Source: Alphaproteobacteria bacterium
GTDB lineage: Bacteria > Pseudomonadota > Alphaproteobacteria > Caulobacterales > Aquidulcibacteraceae
NCBI GenBank assembly: GCA_027488965.1
Contig: JAIYAO010000075.1
Coordinates: 1 to 62,150 of the forward strand
DNA length: 62,150 nt
Direction of reading: 5' to 3'
Shown here: one piece after another, positions 9,125 through 17,275 of the stretch
Position numbering within the stretch: the first letter of the stretch is position 1
Layout of the letters: every line of letters starts with the position of its first letter
Position numbers and translations under genes: made by a program
The notes under the pieces: generated by a model
What the model was told of the DNA's origin: nothing
Database searches by the model: none
What the model saw: the letters and a program-made list of their open reading frames with translations, nothing else

Positions 9125-9160
9125 AAAAAAGGGGCGGACGGCCCGTCGGCCATCCGCCCC
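9125..9160 (-). terminator. Intrinsic terminator after the 38-aa small gene
   Basis: A 13-bp stem with one mismatch (9131-9143 against 9148-9160, loop CGTC) is followed on the minus strand by a run of six T. It would end transcripts of the small gene at 9185-9301 and insulate hemC. Confidence 0.85.
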
Positions 9161-9184
9161 TTCAGGGCCTCAGACAAGGTCATG

Positions 9185-9301
9185 TCAGCCCATCACAACC
9201 GCGGCCATGTTGAGCAGCGGTGCGAAACCGCCGGCGAACAGCACGACCGCCACGATCACCGCCAGGGGGCGGAGAGCGAGAGGCTGGGAGTTGGTACGCA
9301 T
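9185..9301 (-). CDS. Small hydrophobic protein A (38 aa), single membrane segment
   Basis: Not recognised. Minus-strand ORF of 38 residues beginning MRTNSQPLALRPLAV and ending NMAAVVMG. A short polar N-terminus leads into one hydrophobic helix (about residues 12-30, AVIVAVVLFAGGFAPLL). A near-perfect ribosome binding site (AAGGAGG, six bases before the ATG) and a strong intrinsic terminator 25 bp after the stop argue that it is expressed. A small GC hairpin (GCGCTT/AAGCGC, about 9322-9337) sits just before the ribosome binding site. Two similar-sized hydrophobic ORFs follow the same design upstream (9537-9656, 9686-9805). Function unknown; a membrane-embedded regulator or small subunit is possible. 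Confidence 0.7.
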   Translation of the reverse strand: MRTNSQPLALRPLAVIVAVVLFAGGFAPLLNMAAVVMG

Positions 9302-9455
9302 GATGTCCTCCTTTTGTTGCTGCGCTTGCGAAGCGCCCGGACGGCCAATGAATGACGGATCGTCAGGATTCGTGGAAGGGTCGCTGCGTTGAAACAGCCA
9401 TGCGTAGTTTCATGCCTTGCCGACAAGAAACCTTCGCATTGCGGAAAATCGGGCA

Positions 9456-9487
9456 AGAAAAAGGCGCGAAGCAAGCCTCGCGCCTTT
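9456..9487 (-). terminator. Intrinsic terminator after small gene B
   Basis: Perfect 10-bp stem AAAGGCGCGA (9460-9469) with TCGCGCCTTT (9478-9487), 8-base loop; on the minus strand the stem is followed by TTTTTC. It lies about 50 bp after the stop of the ORF at 9537-9656. Confidence 0.85.
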
Positions 9488-9536
9488 CAGTGTACCCGGC
9501 CTGCGGGAGGAGATGCAGCCGGGGCTGGTCCGGAAC

Positions 9537-9656
9537 TCAGCCGACGAGCGTGTCGAAGAGGCTGGCGAGGGGCAGCGCAACGAAGCTCATTGCTGCAATT
9601 GCGAGAAGAATGTTGCCGAACTGGTGGAAGGCGGCGGCGGCGCGACGCGGGGTCAT
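9537..9656 (-). CDS. Small hydrophobic protein B (39 aa), single membrane segment
   Basis: Not recognised. 39 residues with a basic start (MTPRRAAAAFHQFG) and one hydrophobic helix (about residues 15-34, NILLAIAAMSFVALPLASLF). AGGAG lies eight bases before the ATG. The gene ends about 50 bp before an intrinsic terminator, so it and protein C (9686-9805, 29 bp upstream) can form one transcript. Size, topology and a PL-(A/L) motif at the end of the helix recall proteins A and C, but overall identity is low, so common descent is only a suggestion. Confidence 0.68.
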   Translation of the reverse strand: MTPRRAAAAFHQFGNILLAIAAMSFVALPLASLFDTLVG

Positions 9657-9685
9657 GGGAAGGCTCCTGGAGCAAGGCGAGGGGA

Positions 9686-9805
9686 TCAGAGGATGATGCG
9701 CCCGGCGGCGTTCGCCAGCGGCAGGAAGGCGCCGGCCACGACGATCAGGCCGAACAGCAGGCCGCCGACGCGGCCGATGACGTGGGGGGCGAAGGTGCTG
9801 GTCAT
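9686..9805 (-). CDS. Small hydrophobic protein C (39 aa), single membrane segment
   Basis: Not recognised. 39 residues, MTSTFAPHVIGRVGG at the start, then a glycine-spaced hydrophobic helix (about residues 13-31, GGLLFGLIVVAGAFLPLA) and a short polar end NAAGRIIL. GGAG precedes the ATG by eight bases. It is the first gene after a 22-bp palindrome (9871-9892) and lies 98 bp downstream of the TetR gene on the same strand, so it may be part of, or controlled by, that regulator's transcription unit. Gly-rich helices of this type often pack against other membrane proteins; the partner is unknown. Confidence 0.68.
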   Translation of the reverse strand: MTSTFAPHVIGRVGGLLFGLIVVAGAFLPLANAAGRIIL

Positions 9806-9870
9806 GTCGTGTCTCCGGTCTGGCGGCATCGCCATGACCTCCTTATGACACGAACCCGCTCGCTGATCAA

Positions 9871-9892
9871 TGAATAAAATCGATTTGATTCA
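9871..9892. promoter_or_regulatory. 22-bp near-perfect palindrome, candidate operator
   Basis: TGAAT-A-AAATCGATTT-G-ATTCA: ten of eleven base pairs are symmetrical around an AAATCGATTT core. It is AT-rich in a very GC-rich background and sits between the TetR stop and the first small hydrophobic gene. The most likely reading is an operator, possibly for the adjacent TetR protein; a short GATCAATGAA string just before it recurs upstream of tetR. Confidence 0.5.
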
Positions 9893-9903
9893 GAAATTCT
9901 GGA

Positions 9904-10539
9904 TCAACTCACCCTTAAGTGTTCCTTGCCTGTCGCTGCGGCCCCGGCGTCGGGCCGGGCGAAGATGCCGTTGAGGAGCAGGTCGAGTACGCCATTGAGC
10001 TCCCGCTCCAGCTTGGGCAGGGTCAGGCTCGAGAACAGCTGGGGGAAGCTGAACTTGGCGGTGGCCGACTGCAGCATTTCGGCGATGAATTCGTAGTCGC
10101 CCTTGATGAAGACGCCCTTCTCGGCGCCTTCCTGGAGGAGGGCCGCGAGGAACACCCGCTCATGGGCCAGCTGCTCGTTGGAGAAGATCGGGCGCTCCTT
10201 GGTGAGCACTTCGGCCACCTCCAGAATCTTGGCGTTCTCCTCCACCAGGAGGTAATTGTCGCGCATCCGCTGCGTAAAAATCTCCCGGAGCCGCTGATCG
10301 ACGGTCAGGTCCCGGCGGCGCGCGATGGCGGCGCTTTCCAGCTGCTGTTCGGAGTAATGGCGCCGGGCCATCGCCTCGGCGATGTCGATCTTCGCCTCGA
10401 AGAAGCGGTAGATGTTGCCGGGCGACATCCCGCAATCGGCGGCGATCTCGGCCATCGTCGTCTTGCCGTAGCCGTAGTGCTTGATCCGGGTCATCGCGGC
10501 GTGAAGGATGCGCTCGCGGGTTTGTGCCTTTTCATCCAT
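9904..10539 (-). CDS. TetR/AcrR-family transcriptional regulator
   Basis: DNA-binding repressor, 211 residues, normal length. The helix-turn-helix is at about residues 23-50: TTMAEIAADCGMSPGNIYRF followed by FEAKIDIAEAMARRHY. The C-terminal ligand domain has no family-specific signature I recognise. Start: the ATG at 10539 (an in-frame GTG lies one codon upstream). Divergent from gpsA and upstream of three small hydrophobic genes on the same strand. TetR proteins commonly bind palindromes near their own gene; candidates lie at 9871-9892 and 10562-10575. Confidence 0.88.
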   Translation of the reverse strand: MDEKAQTRERILHAAMTRIKHYGYGKTTMAEIAADCGMSPGNIYRFFEAKIDIAEAMARRHYSEQQLESAAIARRRDLTVDQRLREIFTQRMRDNYLLVEENAKILEVAEVLTKERPIFSNEQLAHERVFLAALLQEGAEKGVFIKGDYEFIAEMLQSATAKFSFPQLFSSLTLPKLERELNGVLDLLLNGIFARPDAGAAATGKEHLRVS

Positions 10540-10561
10540 CACCAGACCTTACGCTTTGTGA

Positions 10562-10575
10562 ATTGAACGATCAAT
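10562..10575. promoter_or_regulatory. ATTGA-N4-TCAAT inverted repeat between tetR and gpsA
   Basis: A 5-4-5 inverted repeat lies in the 34-bp divergent gap and touches the proposed gpsA ATG. The size and location suit a TetR-type operator that could control tetR and affect gpsA. The flanking GATCAATGAA is repeated near 9866-9875. Confidence 0.4.
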
Positions 10576-11605
10576 GAAGAGTTCAGCCGAATCAAGCCCT
10601 CCCGGTCGGAGCCTCCAAAGGTTGGGGGTTCTGGGCGCCGGAGCCTGGGGCACCGCTCTCGCGCAGGTGGCCGCCGCCGCCGGCCGGGAGGTGACGCTCT
10701 GGGCGTTCGAGCCTGACGTCGCCGCCGCCATCGAAGCGACGCGGGAGAACGCGGTGTTCCTTCCGGGCTGCCCCCTGCACCCCGGCATCGCGCCCGCCAC
10801 TGACCTTGCGGCCCTTGCAGGGCTCGACGCCATCCTCGCCGTCGTTCCCGCACAGCATTTGCGCCAGACATTGCGGCGGCTCGCCCCGCAACTCGCGCCT
10901 AGCATGCCCGTGGTGCTGTGCGCCAAGGGCGTTGAGCAGGGAACGCTCGCGCTGATGACCGATGTCCTCGCCGCCGAAGCGCCCCTCGCCCGGGCGGCGG
11001 TGCTGTCGGGGCCCGGGTTCGCGCGGGACGTCGCCCGCGGCCTGCCCACCGCCACCACCATCGCCTGCGCGGACCAGGGCCTCGGCCGGGCGCTGGTGGC
11101 CGCTTTGGGGCTGCCGACGTTCCGCCCCTATCTCACGGACGATCTCGTCGGCGCCGAGATCGGCGGGGCGGTGAAGAACGTGATCGCCATCGCCTGCAGC
11201 GTGGCCGAGGGCCGAAAGCTGGGCGACGGGGCGCGGGCGGCGCTGATCACCCGAGGGTTCGCCGAACTCTCCCGGCTCGGGCTCGCCATGGGCGCCCGGC
11301 AGGAGACCCTGAGCGGCCTGTGCGGGCTCGGCGACCTTGTGCTCACCTGCGCCAGCCTGACCTCGCGCAACACCTCGCTGGGCGCGGCGCTCGGCGAGGG
11401 GCGGGCCATAGGCGAGGTGCTCGCGGGGCGCGTGTCCGTCGCCGAGGGTGTGGCCTCAGCCCCCGCGGTGGTCGCGCTGGCCGCGCGGCACGGCGTGGAG
11501 ATGCCGATCTGCACGGCGGTGGACGACCTGCTGGCGGGCCGGCTCGATGTGGACGCCGCCATCGCCGCCCTGCTTTCACGGCCGTTCCGGGCGGAGGGCG
11601 TGTGA
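10574..11605 (+). CDS. gpsA: NAD(P)H-dependent glycerol-3-phosphate dehydrogenase
   Basis: Reduces dihydroxyacetone phosphate to sn-glycerol 3-phosphate for phospholipid synthesis. 343 residues. The Rossmann motif [17 protein letters not shown] is at about residues 18-34. The catalytic Lys lies in [13 protein letters not shown], and the substrate block [18 protein letters not shown] and [12 protein letters not shown] are family hallmarks. The ATG at 10574 has no clear ribosome binding site and gives a slightly long N-terminus; a TTG at about 10621 would start nearer the Rossmann strand, so the start is uncertain. The stop overlaps a Rieske protein gene by four bases (GTGA). Confidence 0.95.
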   Translation: MKSSAESSPPGRSLQRLGVLGAGAWGTALAQVAAAAGREVTLWAFEPDVAAAIEATRENAVFLPGCPLHPGIAPATDLAALAGLDAILAVVPAQHLRQTLRRLAPQLAPSMPVVLCAKGVEQGTLALMTDVLAAEAPLARAAVLSGPGFARDVARGLPTATTIACADQGLGRALVAALGLPTFRPYLTDDLVGAEIGGAVKNVIAIACSVAEGRKLGDGARAALITRGFAELSRLGLAMGARQETLSGLCGLGDLVLTCASLTSRNTSLGAALGEGRAIGEVLAGRVSVAEGVASAPAVVALAARHGVEMPICTAVDDLLAGRLDVDAAIAALLSRPFRAEGV

Positions 11606-11949
11606 ACCCGGCGCGCCCGCCGCCGGGGGCTGCGCTGATCGCGGTGGCCGACCTCGCCGATCCGGAAGCCCGCGCCCTCGATTTCCGCGCCGGCGAGATG
11701 CTGTTCTCGCTCATCGTCGTCCGTCACGGCGACACGATCGCCGCCTACCGCAACTGGTGCCCCCATGCGGGCGCGCCGCTGGAGCGGCCCGATGGCCGGG
11801 TGGTGATCGAGGACGGCCGCTACCTTGTGTGCTCCCTCCACGGCGCAAGCTTTGCGCTGGAGGACGGCGCGTGCGCCGGCGGCCCGGCGAACCGGGGGCT
11901 TTTGCCCTTTCCCGTGGCGGTCCGCGACGGGATCGTGGTGGCCGCCTAG
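11602..11949 (+). CDS. Rieske [2Fe-2S] ferredoxin-like protein
   Basis: 115-residue soluble Rieske-fold protein, starting with GTG inside the gpsA stop. The two cluster-binding boxes are intact: [10 protein letters not shown] (C-x-H) and [14 protein letters not shown] (C-x2-H), giving the two Cys and two His ligands. It resembles the small ferredoxin components linked to ring-hydroxylating or nitrite-reductase-like systems, but no oxygenase is nearby. Coupling to gpsA suggests co-translation rather than a shared pathway. It converges with the next gene, whose stop overlaps its own. Confidence 0.9.
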   Translation: MNPARPPPGAALIAVADLADPEARALDFRAGEMLFSLIVVRHGDTIAAYRNWCPHAGAPLERPDGRVVIEDGRYLVCSLHGASFALEDGACAGGPANRGLLPFPVAVRDGIVVAA

Positions 11950-13034
11950 GTATTGTCCGACGGGGTCAGGTTCGGGTCCTGGCGTGGCGGCGCGTCGCCG
12001 CGGCGATCACGGACGATCCGCGCGCCGCCGGGACGGCGGGCAAGGCCCACCAGCCACGGAATGACCGCCAGCGCCACGAGGCCGCCTGCGATCCACGGCA
12101 GCCAGCGCTGCACGTCCGCCATCGAGAACGCGCCCGCGGGCGTCGTGCCGGCGGCGTCGCCGACGGGCTGGAGGCCGCTCGATTGTGCGGGAATGCCGGC
12201 CGCCGGCGTGCCGGAGGACGGCGTCGCCGGCGCGACGGGGCCCGCGGCCACGGTGGCCACGGGCTTCGACTTCAGCGTGAGCAGGCTCGGCAGGTCGTAC
12301 AGGGGCGCGGGATCGGGGCCGGCGCGGAAGTCCGCGTAAGCCTGGCCGGGCGTGAACGTCACCATCCGCGCAATTTCCGGCGCCGCGGCGGCCACGGTGG
12401 CGAGCTGGTCGCCGCGGGCGTCGATGGTCACGCCGGCCACGAGGTTGCGGCCCAGCAGGCGTTGTTCGTTGCGCAGGGTGCGGGTGGCGGCGGCGCCGGC
12501 GGTGCGTTCGGTCCAGGCGGTGAGGTGGCGGGCGCCGTCGTGGACGGGCGGGGAGGCGAAGGCTTCCAGGCGCGGCGAGGACGCGGGCCGCGCGGCGCGG
12601 ACCTCCTCGATGAAATCGGCGGCGGCGAGGCGGTCGGCCCGCTCCTCGGCCACGTGCCCCAGCGGGTTGGTGCTGATCACGGCGCCCCAGAACCCGGCGT
12701 CGATGGGCCGTGCGCCCGACGGCGCGATCAGCCCCAGCACCTCGCCCGCGGGCGCCGGCGCGCCGATCCGCTGGAGGTGGGCGCGGGCTTCGGGGGCGGG
12801 CAGGAAGTAGTAGGTGGCGGGCACCCAGAGCTTGATCGCCCCGTTGGCCAGGGTGATCTCGCCGGTCTGCCCGTACCGTTGCTCGACGGCTTTCTGTTCG
12901 GCCTTCTGCACGGCGGCCGTCTTCTTCTGCGGGCGGGGGCCGCCGTCGGCGAAGGCGAGGCCGGCGAAGCCGGCGGCAAGGACGGCGGCGAGGCCCACCT
13001 GGCCCAGGCGCGCCGCCAGGAAGGTCCGTATCAT
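11946..13034 (-). CDS. DUF2167 membrane protein
   Basis: 362-residue protein of the DUF2167 family. A signal peptide (about residues 1-29, ending GLAFADGG) is followed by the extracytoplasmic family domain with blocks GEITLANGAIKLWVPATYYF, the FWGAVISTNPLGHV stretch, LRNEQRLLGRNLV and VTFTPGQAYADFRAG. A Pro/Ala/Thr-rich linker then leads to a membrane helix near the C-terminus (about residues 313-330, WLPWIAGGLVALAVIPWLVG) and a basic cytoplasmic tail. Function of the family is unknown. Monocistronic, convergent with the Rieske gene, 79 bp from the pyrF stop on the same strand. Confidence 0.82.
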   Translation of the reverse strand: MIRTFLAARLGQVGLAAVLAAGFAGLAFADGGPRPQKKTAAVQKAEQKAVEQRYGQTGEITLANGAIKLWVPATYYFLPAPEARAHLQRIGAPAPAGEVLGLIAPSGARPIDAGFWGAVISTNPLGHVAEERADRLAAADFIEEVRAARPASSPRLEAFASPPVHDGARHLTAWTERTAGAAATRTLRNEQRLLGRNLVAGVTIDARGDQLATVAAAAPEIARMVTFTPGQAYADFRAGPDPAPLYDLPSLLTLKSKPVATVAAGPVAPATPSSGTPAAGIPAQSSGLQPVGDAAGTTPAGAFSMADVQRWLPWIAGGLVALAVIPWLVGLARRPGGARIVRDRRGDAPPRQDPNLTPSDNT

Positions 13035-13112
13035 GCCTAACTCCGCATTCTGCCGATGGTGGACATGGTCGATATTAACGCGCGACGCACCAAGGGTCGC
13101 CCCTCAAGCGAG

Positions 13113-13991
13113 TTAGGAAGCCGAAAGTTCCGCCCGGGCGGCCTCGATCGCGGCATCGATGGCGGTGCGCCAGTCAGCCATGGTCCGCGCCTGGGCGGCC
13201 GCAGGCGGATAAAGGATCGAGCGCGAGGCGCTCACCACGCCCCCCAGACCGCCCACCAGCCCGGCCTTTGCGTCAGCCGCAGTGGCGCCTTGGGCGCCGT
13301 AGCCGGGGGCCAGGAAAAGCGCCTTCGGCAGCAGGGCCCGCAGCCGGCGGGACTCTTCGGGCCAGGTGGCGCCGGCCACGATCATGAGGTCCGACCAGTC
13401 GCGGCCCCGCGCCAGCCGCTCCATGGCAGGGGCCAGCATTTCCGCCACCCGCACCCACAGCGGCGCACCGTCCACCGGCAGGTCCTGCAGGTCTGCCGCG
13501 CCGGGGTTCGAGGTGCGCACGAGTACGGCCACGCCCTTTTGATGGGCTTCGGCGAACGCGAAGAACGGCTCCAGGGAATCGAGGCCGAGATAGGGGTTCA
13601 CGGTGACGCAGTCGGCCTCGAAGCCCGGATCGGGGCCCAGCGTGGCGCGCACGTAGCCATCGGCGGTGGAGCCCACGTCGCCGCGCTTGGCGTCGAGGAT
13701 CACCGGCAGGCCCAGCGCCCGCGCGGTCGTCGTCGCATCCCGCGCCACCGCCACGCCCACAGGGCCGTAGGGCTCGAAGAAGCCCAGCTGCGGCTTCAGC
13801 GCCGCGCACTTGCCGGCGATGGCCTCCAGGATGGCGTCGCAGAAATTGGCCACGGCGGCCACGTCCTCGCGCGCATCGCCGAACAGGGCGGGGATGCGCT
13901 CGGGCATGGGATCGAGGCCCACGCACAACGGTGCGCCGCACCGGCGGATCGCGTCGTGCAGCCGGTCCGCGAAGGGACTAGGGGCCGCCAT
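13113..13991 (-). CDS. pyrF: Orotidine-5'-phosphate decarboxylase, type 2
   Basis: Last step of UMP synthesis: decarboxylates OMP. 292 residues, the longer type-2 form. The catalytic block ILDAKRGDVGSTA (with the Lys-Asp dyad) is clear, along with LCVGLDPMPERIPALF near the start, the CVTVNPYLGLDSLEPF block and the phosphate loop ILYPP. Its first 14 bases overlap the 3' end of the serine protease gene upstream, so the two are translated together with the DUF350 gene before them. Confidence 0.94.
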   Translation of the reverse strand: MAAPSPFADRLHDAIRRCGAPLCVGLDPMPERIPALFGDAREDVAAVANFCDAILEAIAGKCAALKPQLGFFEPYGPVGVAVARDATTTARALGLPVILDAKRGDVGSTADGYVRATLGPDPGFEADCVTVNPYLGLDSLEPFFAFAEAHQKGVAVLVRTSNPGAADLQDLPVDGAPLWVRVAEMLAPAMERLARGRDWSDLMIVAGATWPEESRRLRALLPKALFLAPGYGAQGATAADAKAGLVGGLGGVVSASRSILYPPAAAQARTMADWRTAIDAAIEAARAELSAS

Positions 13992-14826
13992 CGATGAAAT
14001 CCGTGCCGTCGGCCACGCACACCACCTGCGCCACCGCCAGCGACCGGCGCAGCATGTCGGACTTGGGGCCGTAGTTCGCGCGGGTCATGGGGGAGGCGGG
14101 CTCGCCCACGGGCTCCACGTTGGCGAGGCCGAGCAGCCGGGCGATGGAGGAGGGCGAGGCGGTGTAGATCCGGCCGCGGCGGGCGGATTCCGCGATGGTG
14201 ATGCCGATGACGTTGCCCTTCTCGTCGAAGACGGGCCCGCCGCTCATGCCCGCAAGGCTCCCGTTCAGGCCCCGCGTCCGGCCAAGCTCCGCCCAGGCCA
14301 GCACCGGCTCCTCGTTGTCGTAGCGGCCCCGGGCCACGAGTTTCTCGCGGCGGTAGAGGCGGGAGACGGCCTCGCCCTGACGGCCCTGCGGGAAGCCCAC
14401 ATGATAGGCCAGCTGGCCGAAGCGTAGCTTGTCTTCCGCGGTGTCGAGGGCCAGCGCCTCCGGCGCGCGTTCGGTCTTGAGCAAGGCGATGTCGGCGAAG
14501 GGGGCGGGACGGACGGTGGTCACCCGGGCCGCCGCGCGGCGGCCGACGATGATGCCCACGTCCTTGCAGTCGGCCACCACGTGGCGGGCGGTGAGCCACC
14601 AGCCGGTCTCGTCGATGGCGAAGGCGGTGCCGACACCCGATTGCTGCGGGCCCACCTCCACCAGCACTTCGGGATCGAACACGGAGGCCGGCGGCAGCAC
14701 CGGCCCGATGGCTTCGGATCCCGGCATCGCCGGGGGGGCCTGGTCGGCGGGGTCATCGAGCCGGAACAGGACCCATACGATCGCCCCGATGACCGCAATG
14801 TAGATCAGCCAGTCGGGAATGCGCAT
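13978..14826 (-). CDS. Membrane-anchored trypsin-like serine protease
   Basis: 282-residue S1-type protease with an N-terminal membrane anchor (about residues 6-22, WLIYIAVIGAIVWVLFRL) that places the catalytic domain in the periplasm. The triad is readable: His in WWLTARHVVADC, Asp in PFADIALLK and Ser in LAGMSGGPVFDEKGNVIG. No PDZ domain follows, unlike DegP, which makes it a short HtrA-like or regulatory protease. The ATG at 14826 was chosen over an in-frame TTG one codon upstream; it follows the DUF350 stop by four bases. Confidence 0.88.
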   Translation of the reverse strand: MRIPDWLIYIAVIGAIVWVLFRLDDPADQAPPAMPGSEAIGPVLPPASVFDPEVLVEVGPQQSGVGTAFAIDETGWWLTARHVVADCKDVGIIVGRRAAARVTTVRPAPFADIALLKTERAPEALALDTAEDKLRFGQLAYHVGFPQGRQGEAVSRLYRREKLVARGRYDNEEPVLAWAELGRTRGLNGSLAGMSGGPVFDEKGNVIGITIAESARRGRIYTASPSSIARLLGLANVEPVGEPASPMTRANYGPKSDMLRRSLAVAQVVCVADGTDFIDGGP

Positions 14827-14830
14827 CAAC

Positions 14831-15298
14831 TCATCCGAAGCTTTGCGCGCCCAGGGAGGCCGCGCGGAACATGCTCAGCGAGGGGTCGCTGAGCGCGCCG
14901 GCAAGAATGATCCCCACGCCCAGTTTCACGGACATGAGAAAGATCGCCGCCGCCACATCCCCTTCCGCGATCCGTCGCGGCAGACCGCGGAGGAATATGT
15001 CCGTGACGCGGAAGACCACAAGCTGCACGAGCAGCGTGACCACGCCCCAGACCAGCAGGTCGATCAACGAAAGACTGTGGGCGAGACACGCGCCCAGCGG
15101 GATCGCAAGGCCCACCACCACCGCGCCGAACGCCAGCGCCGCCGAGGCGTTGCCGTCGCGGATGAGCGCGAGCTCCTTGTGCGGGGTCAGCAGGACGTAG
15201 GTCGTCAGCCCGAAAACGAACAGCCCGAGCGCCACGCCCAGCTGCATCATGAATTGCGGGAAGCCCGAAATGAAGGCTTGAATCTCTGCGAAATACAT
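14831..15298 (-). CDS. DUF350 (UPF0719) inner-membrane protein
   Basis: 155-residue membrane protein with four predicted helices (about residues 18-38, 52-73, 80-100, 117-137). The family pattern LGVALGLFVFGLTTYVLL, ELALIRDGNASAALAFGA and LIDLLVWGVVTLLVQLVVFR is present. Function is unknown, although family members often sit beside envelope-stress or phospholipid genes. First gene of a minus-strand operon with the periplasmic protease and pyrF, divergent from bdhA. Confidence 0.85.
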   Translation of the reverse strand: MYFAEIQAFISGFPQFMMQLGVALGLFVFGLTTYVLLTPHKELALIRDGNASAALAFGAVVVGLAIPLGACLAHSLSLIDLLVWGVVTLLVQLVVFRVTDIFLRGLPRRIAEGDVAAAIFLMSVKLGVGIILAGALSDPSLSMFRAASLGAQSFG

Positions 15299-15380
15299 GG
15301 CGCCAACCTTTCGGGTCGCGCGGGGTTATCCCCCCGGGCGCATGGGCGTCAAGTGACGCAGTTCGGACGAGGAGGCTCCC

Positions 15381-16163
15381 ATGGGGGCGCGCAAGGCGGC
15401 GGTCGTGACGGGATCGACCAGCGGGATCGGGCTCGGCATTGCGCAGGCGCTGGCCCGGGCGGGCATGGACGTGACGCTCAACGGCTTCGGCGACGCGGCC
15501 GCCATCGAGAAGATCCGCAGCGACCTGGCCGCAGAGACGGGCGTGGAGGTCCGCTACGACGGGGCGAACCTCATGAAGGCGGAGGACGCCATGGGCCTCG
15601 TGACCCGCGCGGAGGCGGCGTTCGGTCAGGTGGATGTCCTCGTCAACAACGCCGGCATCCAGCACGTGTCGCCCATCGAGGATTTCCCGCTGGAGAAGTG
15701 GGACCAGATCATCGCGCTGAACCTGTCGTCGTCCTTCTGGACGATCCGGGCCGCCTTTGCCGGCATGAAGGCCCGCAAGTGGGGGCGCATCGTCAACATC
15801 GCATCCGCGCACGGCCTCGTCGCCTCGCCGTTCAAGGGCGCATACGTGGCGGCCAAGCACGGCGTGCTGGGCCTCACCAAGACGGTGGCGCTCGAAGGCG
15901 CAAAGGACGGCGTGCGCTGCAACGCCATCTGCCCGGGATACGTGCTGACGCCGCTCGTGGAGGGCCAGATCCCCGACACGATGAAAGCGCGCGGCATGAC
16001 GCGCGAGCAGGTCATCAACGACGTGCTGCTCGCGGCCCAGCCCACGAAGGAGTTCGTCAAGGTCGAGGACATCGCGGCGCTGACGGTGTTCCTCACAAGC
16101 GAGGCCGCCAACCAGTTCAACGGCGCCGCCATCTCGCTGGACGGCGGCTGGACCGTACAGTGA
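15381..16163 (+). CDS. bdhA: 3-hydroxybutyrate dehydrogenase
   Basis: Short-chain dehydrogenase that oxidises D-3-hydroxybutyrate to acetoacetate with NAD+, linking polyhydroxybutyrate breakdown to central metabolism. 260 residues. The cofactor motif TGSTSGIGLGIAQAL, NNAGIQ, catalytic Ser in NIASAHG, and YVAAKHG are present, as are the BdhA-type stretches VLLAAQPTKEFV and AISLDGGWTVQ. The ATG is preceded by GAGGAGG at good spacing. A patatin-type lipase gene overlaps the stop by four bases, which supports a role in storage-polymer or lipid turnover. Confidence 0.92.
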   Translation: MGARKAAVVTGSTSGIGLGIAQALARAGMDVTLNGFGDAAAIEKIRSDLAAETGVEVRYDGANLMKAEDAMGLVTRAEAAFGQVDVLVNNAGIQHVSPIEDFPLEKWDQIIALNLSSSFWTIRAAFAGMKARKWGRIVNIASAHGLVASPFKGAYVAAKHGVLGLTKTVALEGAKDGVRCNAICPGYVLTPLVEGQIPDTMKARGMTREQVINDVLLAAQPTKEFVKVEDIAALTVFLTSEAANQFNGAAISLDGGWTVQ

Positions 16164-17242
16164 CGCAGAAGAAGGCGATTCATCTCGCCTTGCAGGGCGG
16201 GGGCGCGCTGGGCGCCTACACCTGGGGCGTGCTGGACCGGATTCTCGAAGACGGACGTCTCGACATAGGCGCGGTCTCCGGCGCGTCCGCCGGCGCTATG
16301 AACGCAGTGGTGCTGTGCGACGGGTTTGCGGCCGGCGGCGCCGACGGCGCGCGCGCAGCGCTGCGCACATTCTGGGCGGGCATCGCGAAGGCCGGCGAGA
16401 GCAATCCCTACCGGCGCACGCCGCTGCAGGCGATGATGCTGGCGTCGATGGGGCCGTGGGGCGAGGCGCTGTCGGGCCAGTGGACCGCCTGGTGGAGCGC
16501 GCTCGCCGGCGCCACCAGCCCCTACGATTCCAACCCGCTCAATCTCAATCCCGTGGGCGACGTGCTGGAAGAGCTGGTCGATTTCGATCGCGTGCAAGCG
16601 TGCACCGCGATCCAGCTCTACGTGGCCGCCACGAAAGTGGAGACCGGGCGCGTGCGGGTGTTCACCAACGCGGAGCTGACCGCCCGGCATGTGCTGGCGT
16701 CGGCGTGCCTGCCGCAGGTGTTCCAGGCGGTGGAGATCGACGGGGCGCATTACTGGGACGGCGGCTTCATGGGCAATCCGCCGCTGTTTCCGCTGTTCGG
16801 CCATCCCAGCTCGCGCGACATCGTGATCGTGCAGATCAATCCCATCGAGCGGCCCGGCGCGCCGCGGACCGCCACCGATATTGCGGCCCGGGTGAACGAG
16901 ATCACCTTCAACGCCAGCCTCCTGCGGGAGCTGCGGGCGATCGAGTTCGTGACGCGCCTGCTCGACGAGGGCCGCCTCGAAGAGGATCGGTACGGGCGGA
17001 TGCTCGTGCACGTGGTCTCGGACGACGAAGCGCTCCTGCCGCTCGGGGCAGGGGCGAAGCTGAACACCGATCTCGCGTTCTTCGAGAGCCTGTTCGAGAT
17101 CGGACGCACGTCGTGCGCGGCCTGGCTGGAGATGCACTTCGACGATCTCGGCGTGCGCGCCACCGTCGACCTGCGCGCCATGTTCGACGGCGAGGTGGGC
17201 CCGCTCGGCCCGGCCGGCAAGGCGCGCAAGCGGCGTTCATGA
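16160..17242 (+). CDS. Patatin-like phospholipase/esterase
   Basis: Acyl hydrolase with a Ser-Asp dyad, 360 residues. Oxyanion block ALQGGGALGAYTWGVLD and nucleophile elbow AVSGASAGAMNA (GASAG, Ser about residue 43) lie near the N-terminus; the dyad Asp is in YWDGGFMGNPPL. It starts at a GTG overlapping the bdhA stop. Patatins paired with bdhA recur in alphaproteobacteria. A role in hydroxybutyrate-ester or membrane-lipid hydrolysis is an inference from this pairing. Confidence 0.9.
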   Translation: MTQKKAIHLALQGGGALGAYTWGVLDRILEDGRLDIGAVSGASAGAMNAVVLCDGFAAGGADGARAALRTFWAGIAKAGESNPYRRTPLQAMMLASMGPWGEALSGQWTAWWSALAGATSPYDSNPLNLNPVGDVLEELVDFDRVQACTAIQLYVAATKVETGRVRVFTNAELTARHVLASACLPQVFQAVEIDGAHYWDGGFMGNPPLFPLFGHPSSRDIVIVQINPIERPGAPRTATDIAARVNEITFNASLLRELRAIEFVTRLLDEGRLEEDRYGRMLVHVVSDDEALLPLGAGAKLNTDLAFFESLFEIGRTSCAAWLEMHFDDLGVRATVDLRAMFDGEVGPLGPAGKARKRRS

Positions 17243-17275
17243 AGCGTTAGCCGGGCGCGTGGAGAACGCCGGTCC

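Noticed and set aside
14819-15860. Long plus and minus ORFs extending into the DUF350 and bdhA genes
   Set aside because: They run across real genes in other frames and gain their only recognisable homology (patatin) downstream; the true starts are at 15381 and 16160.
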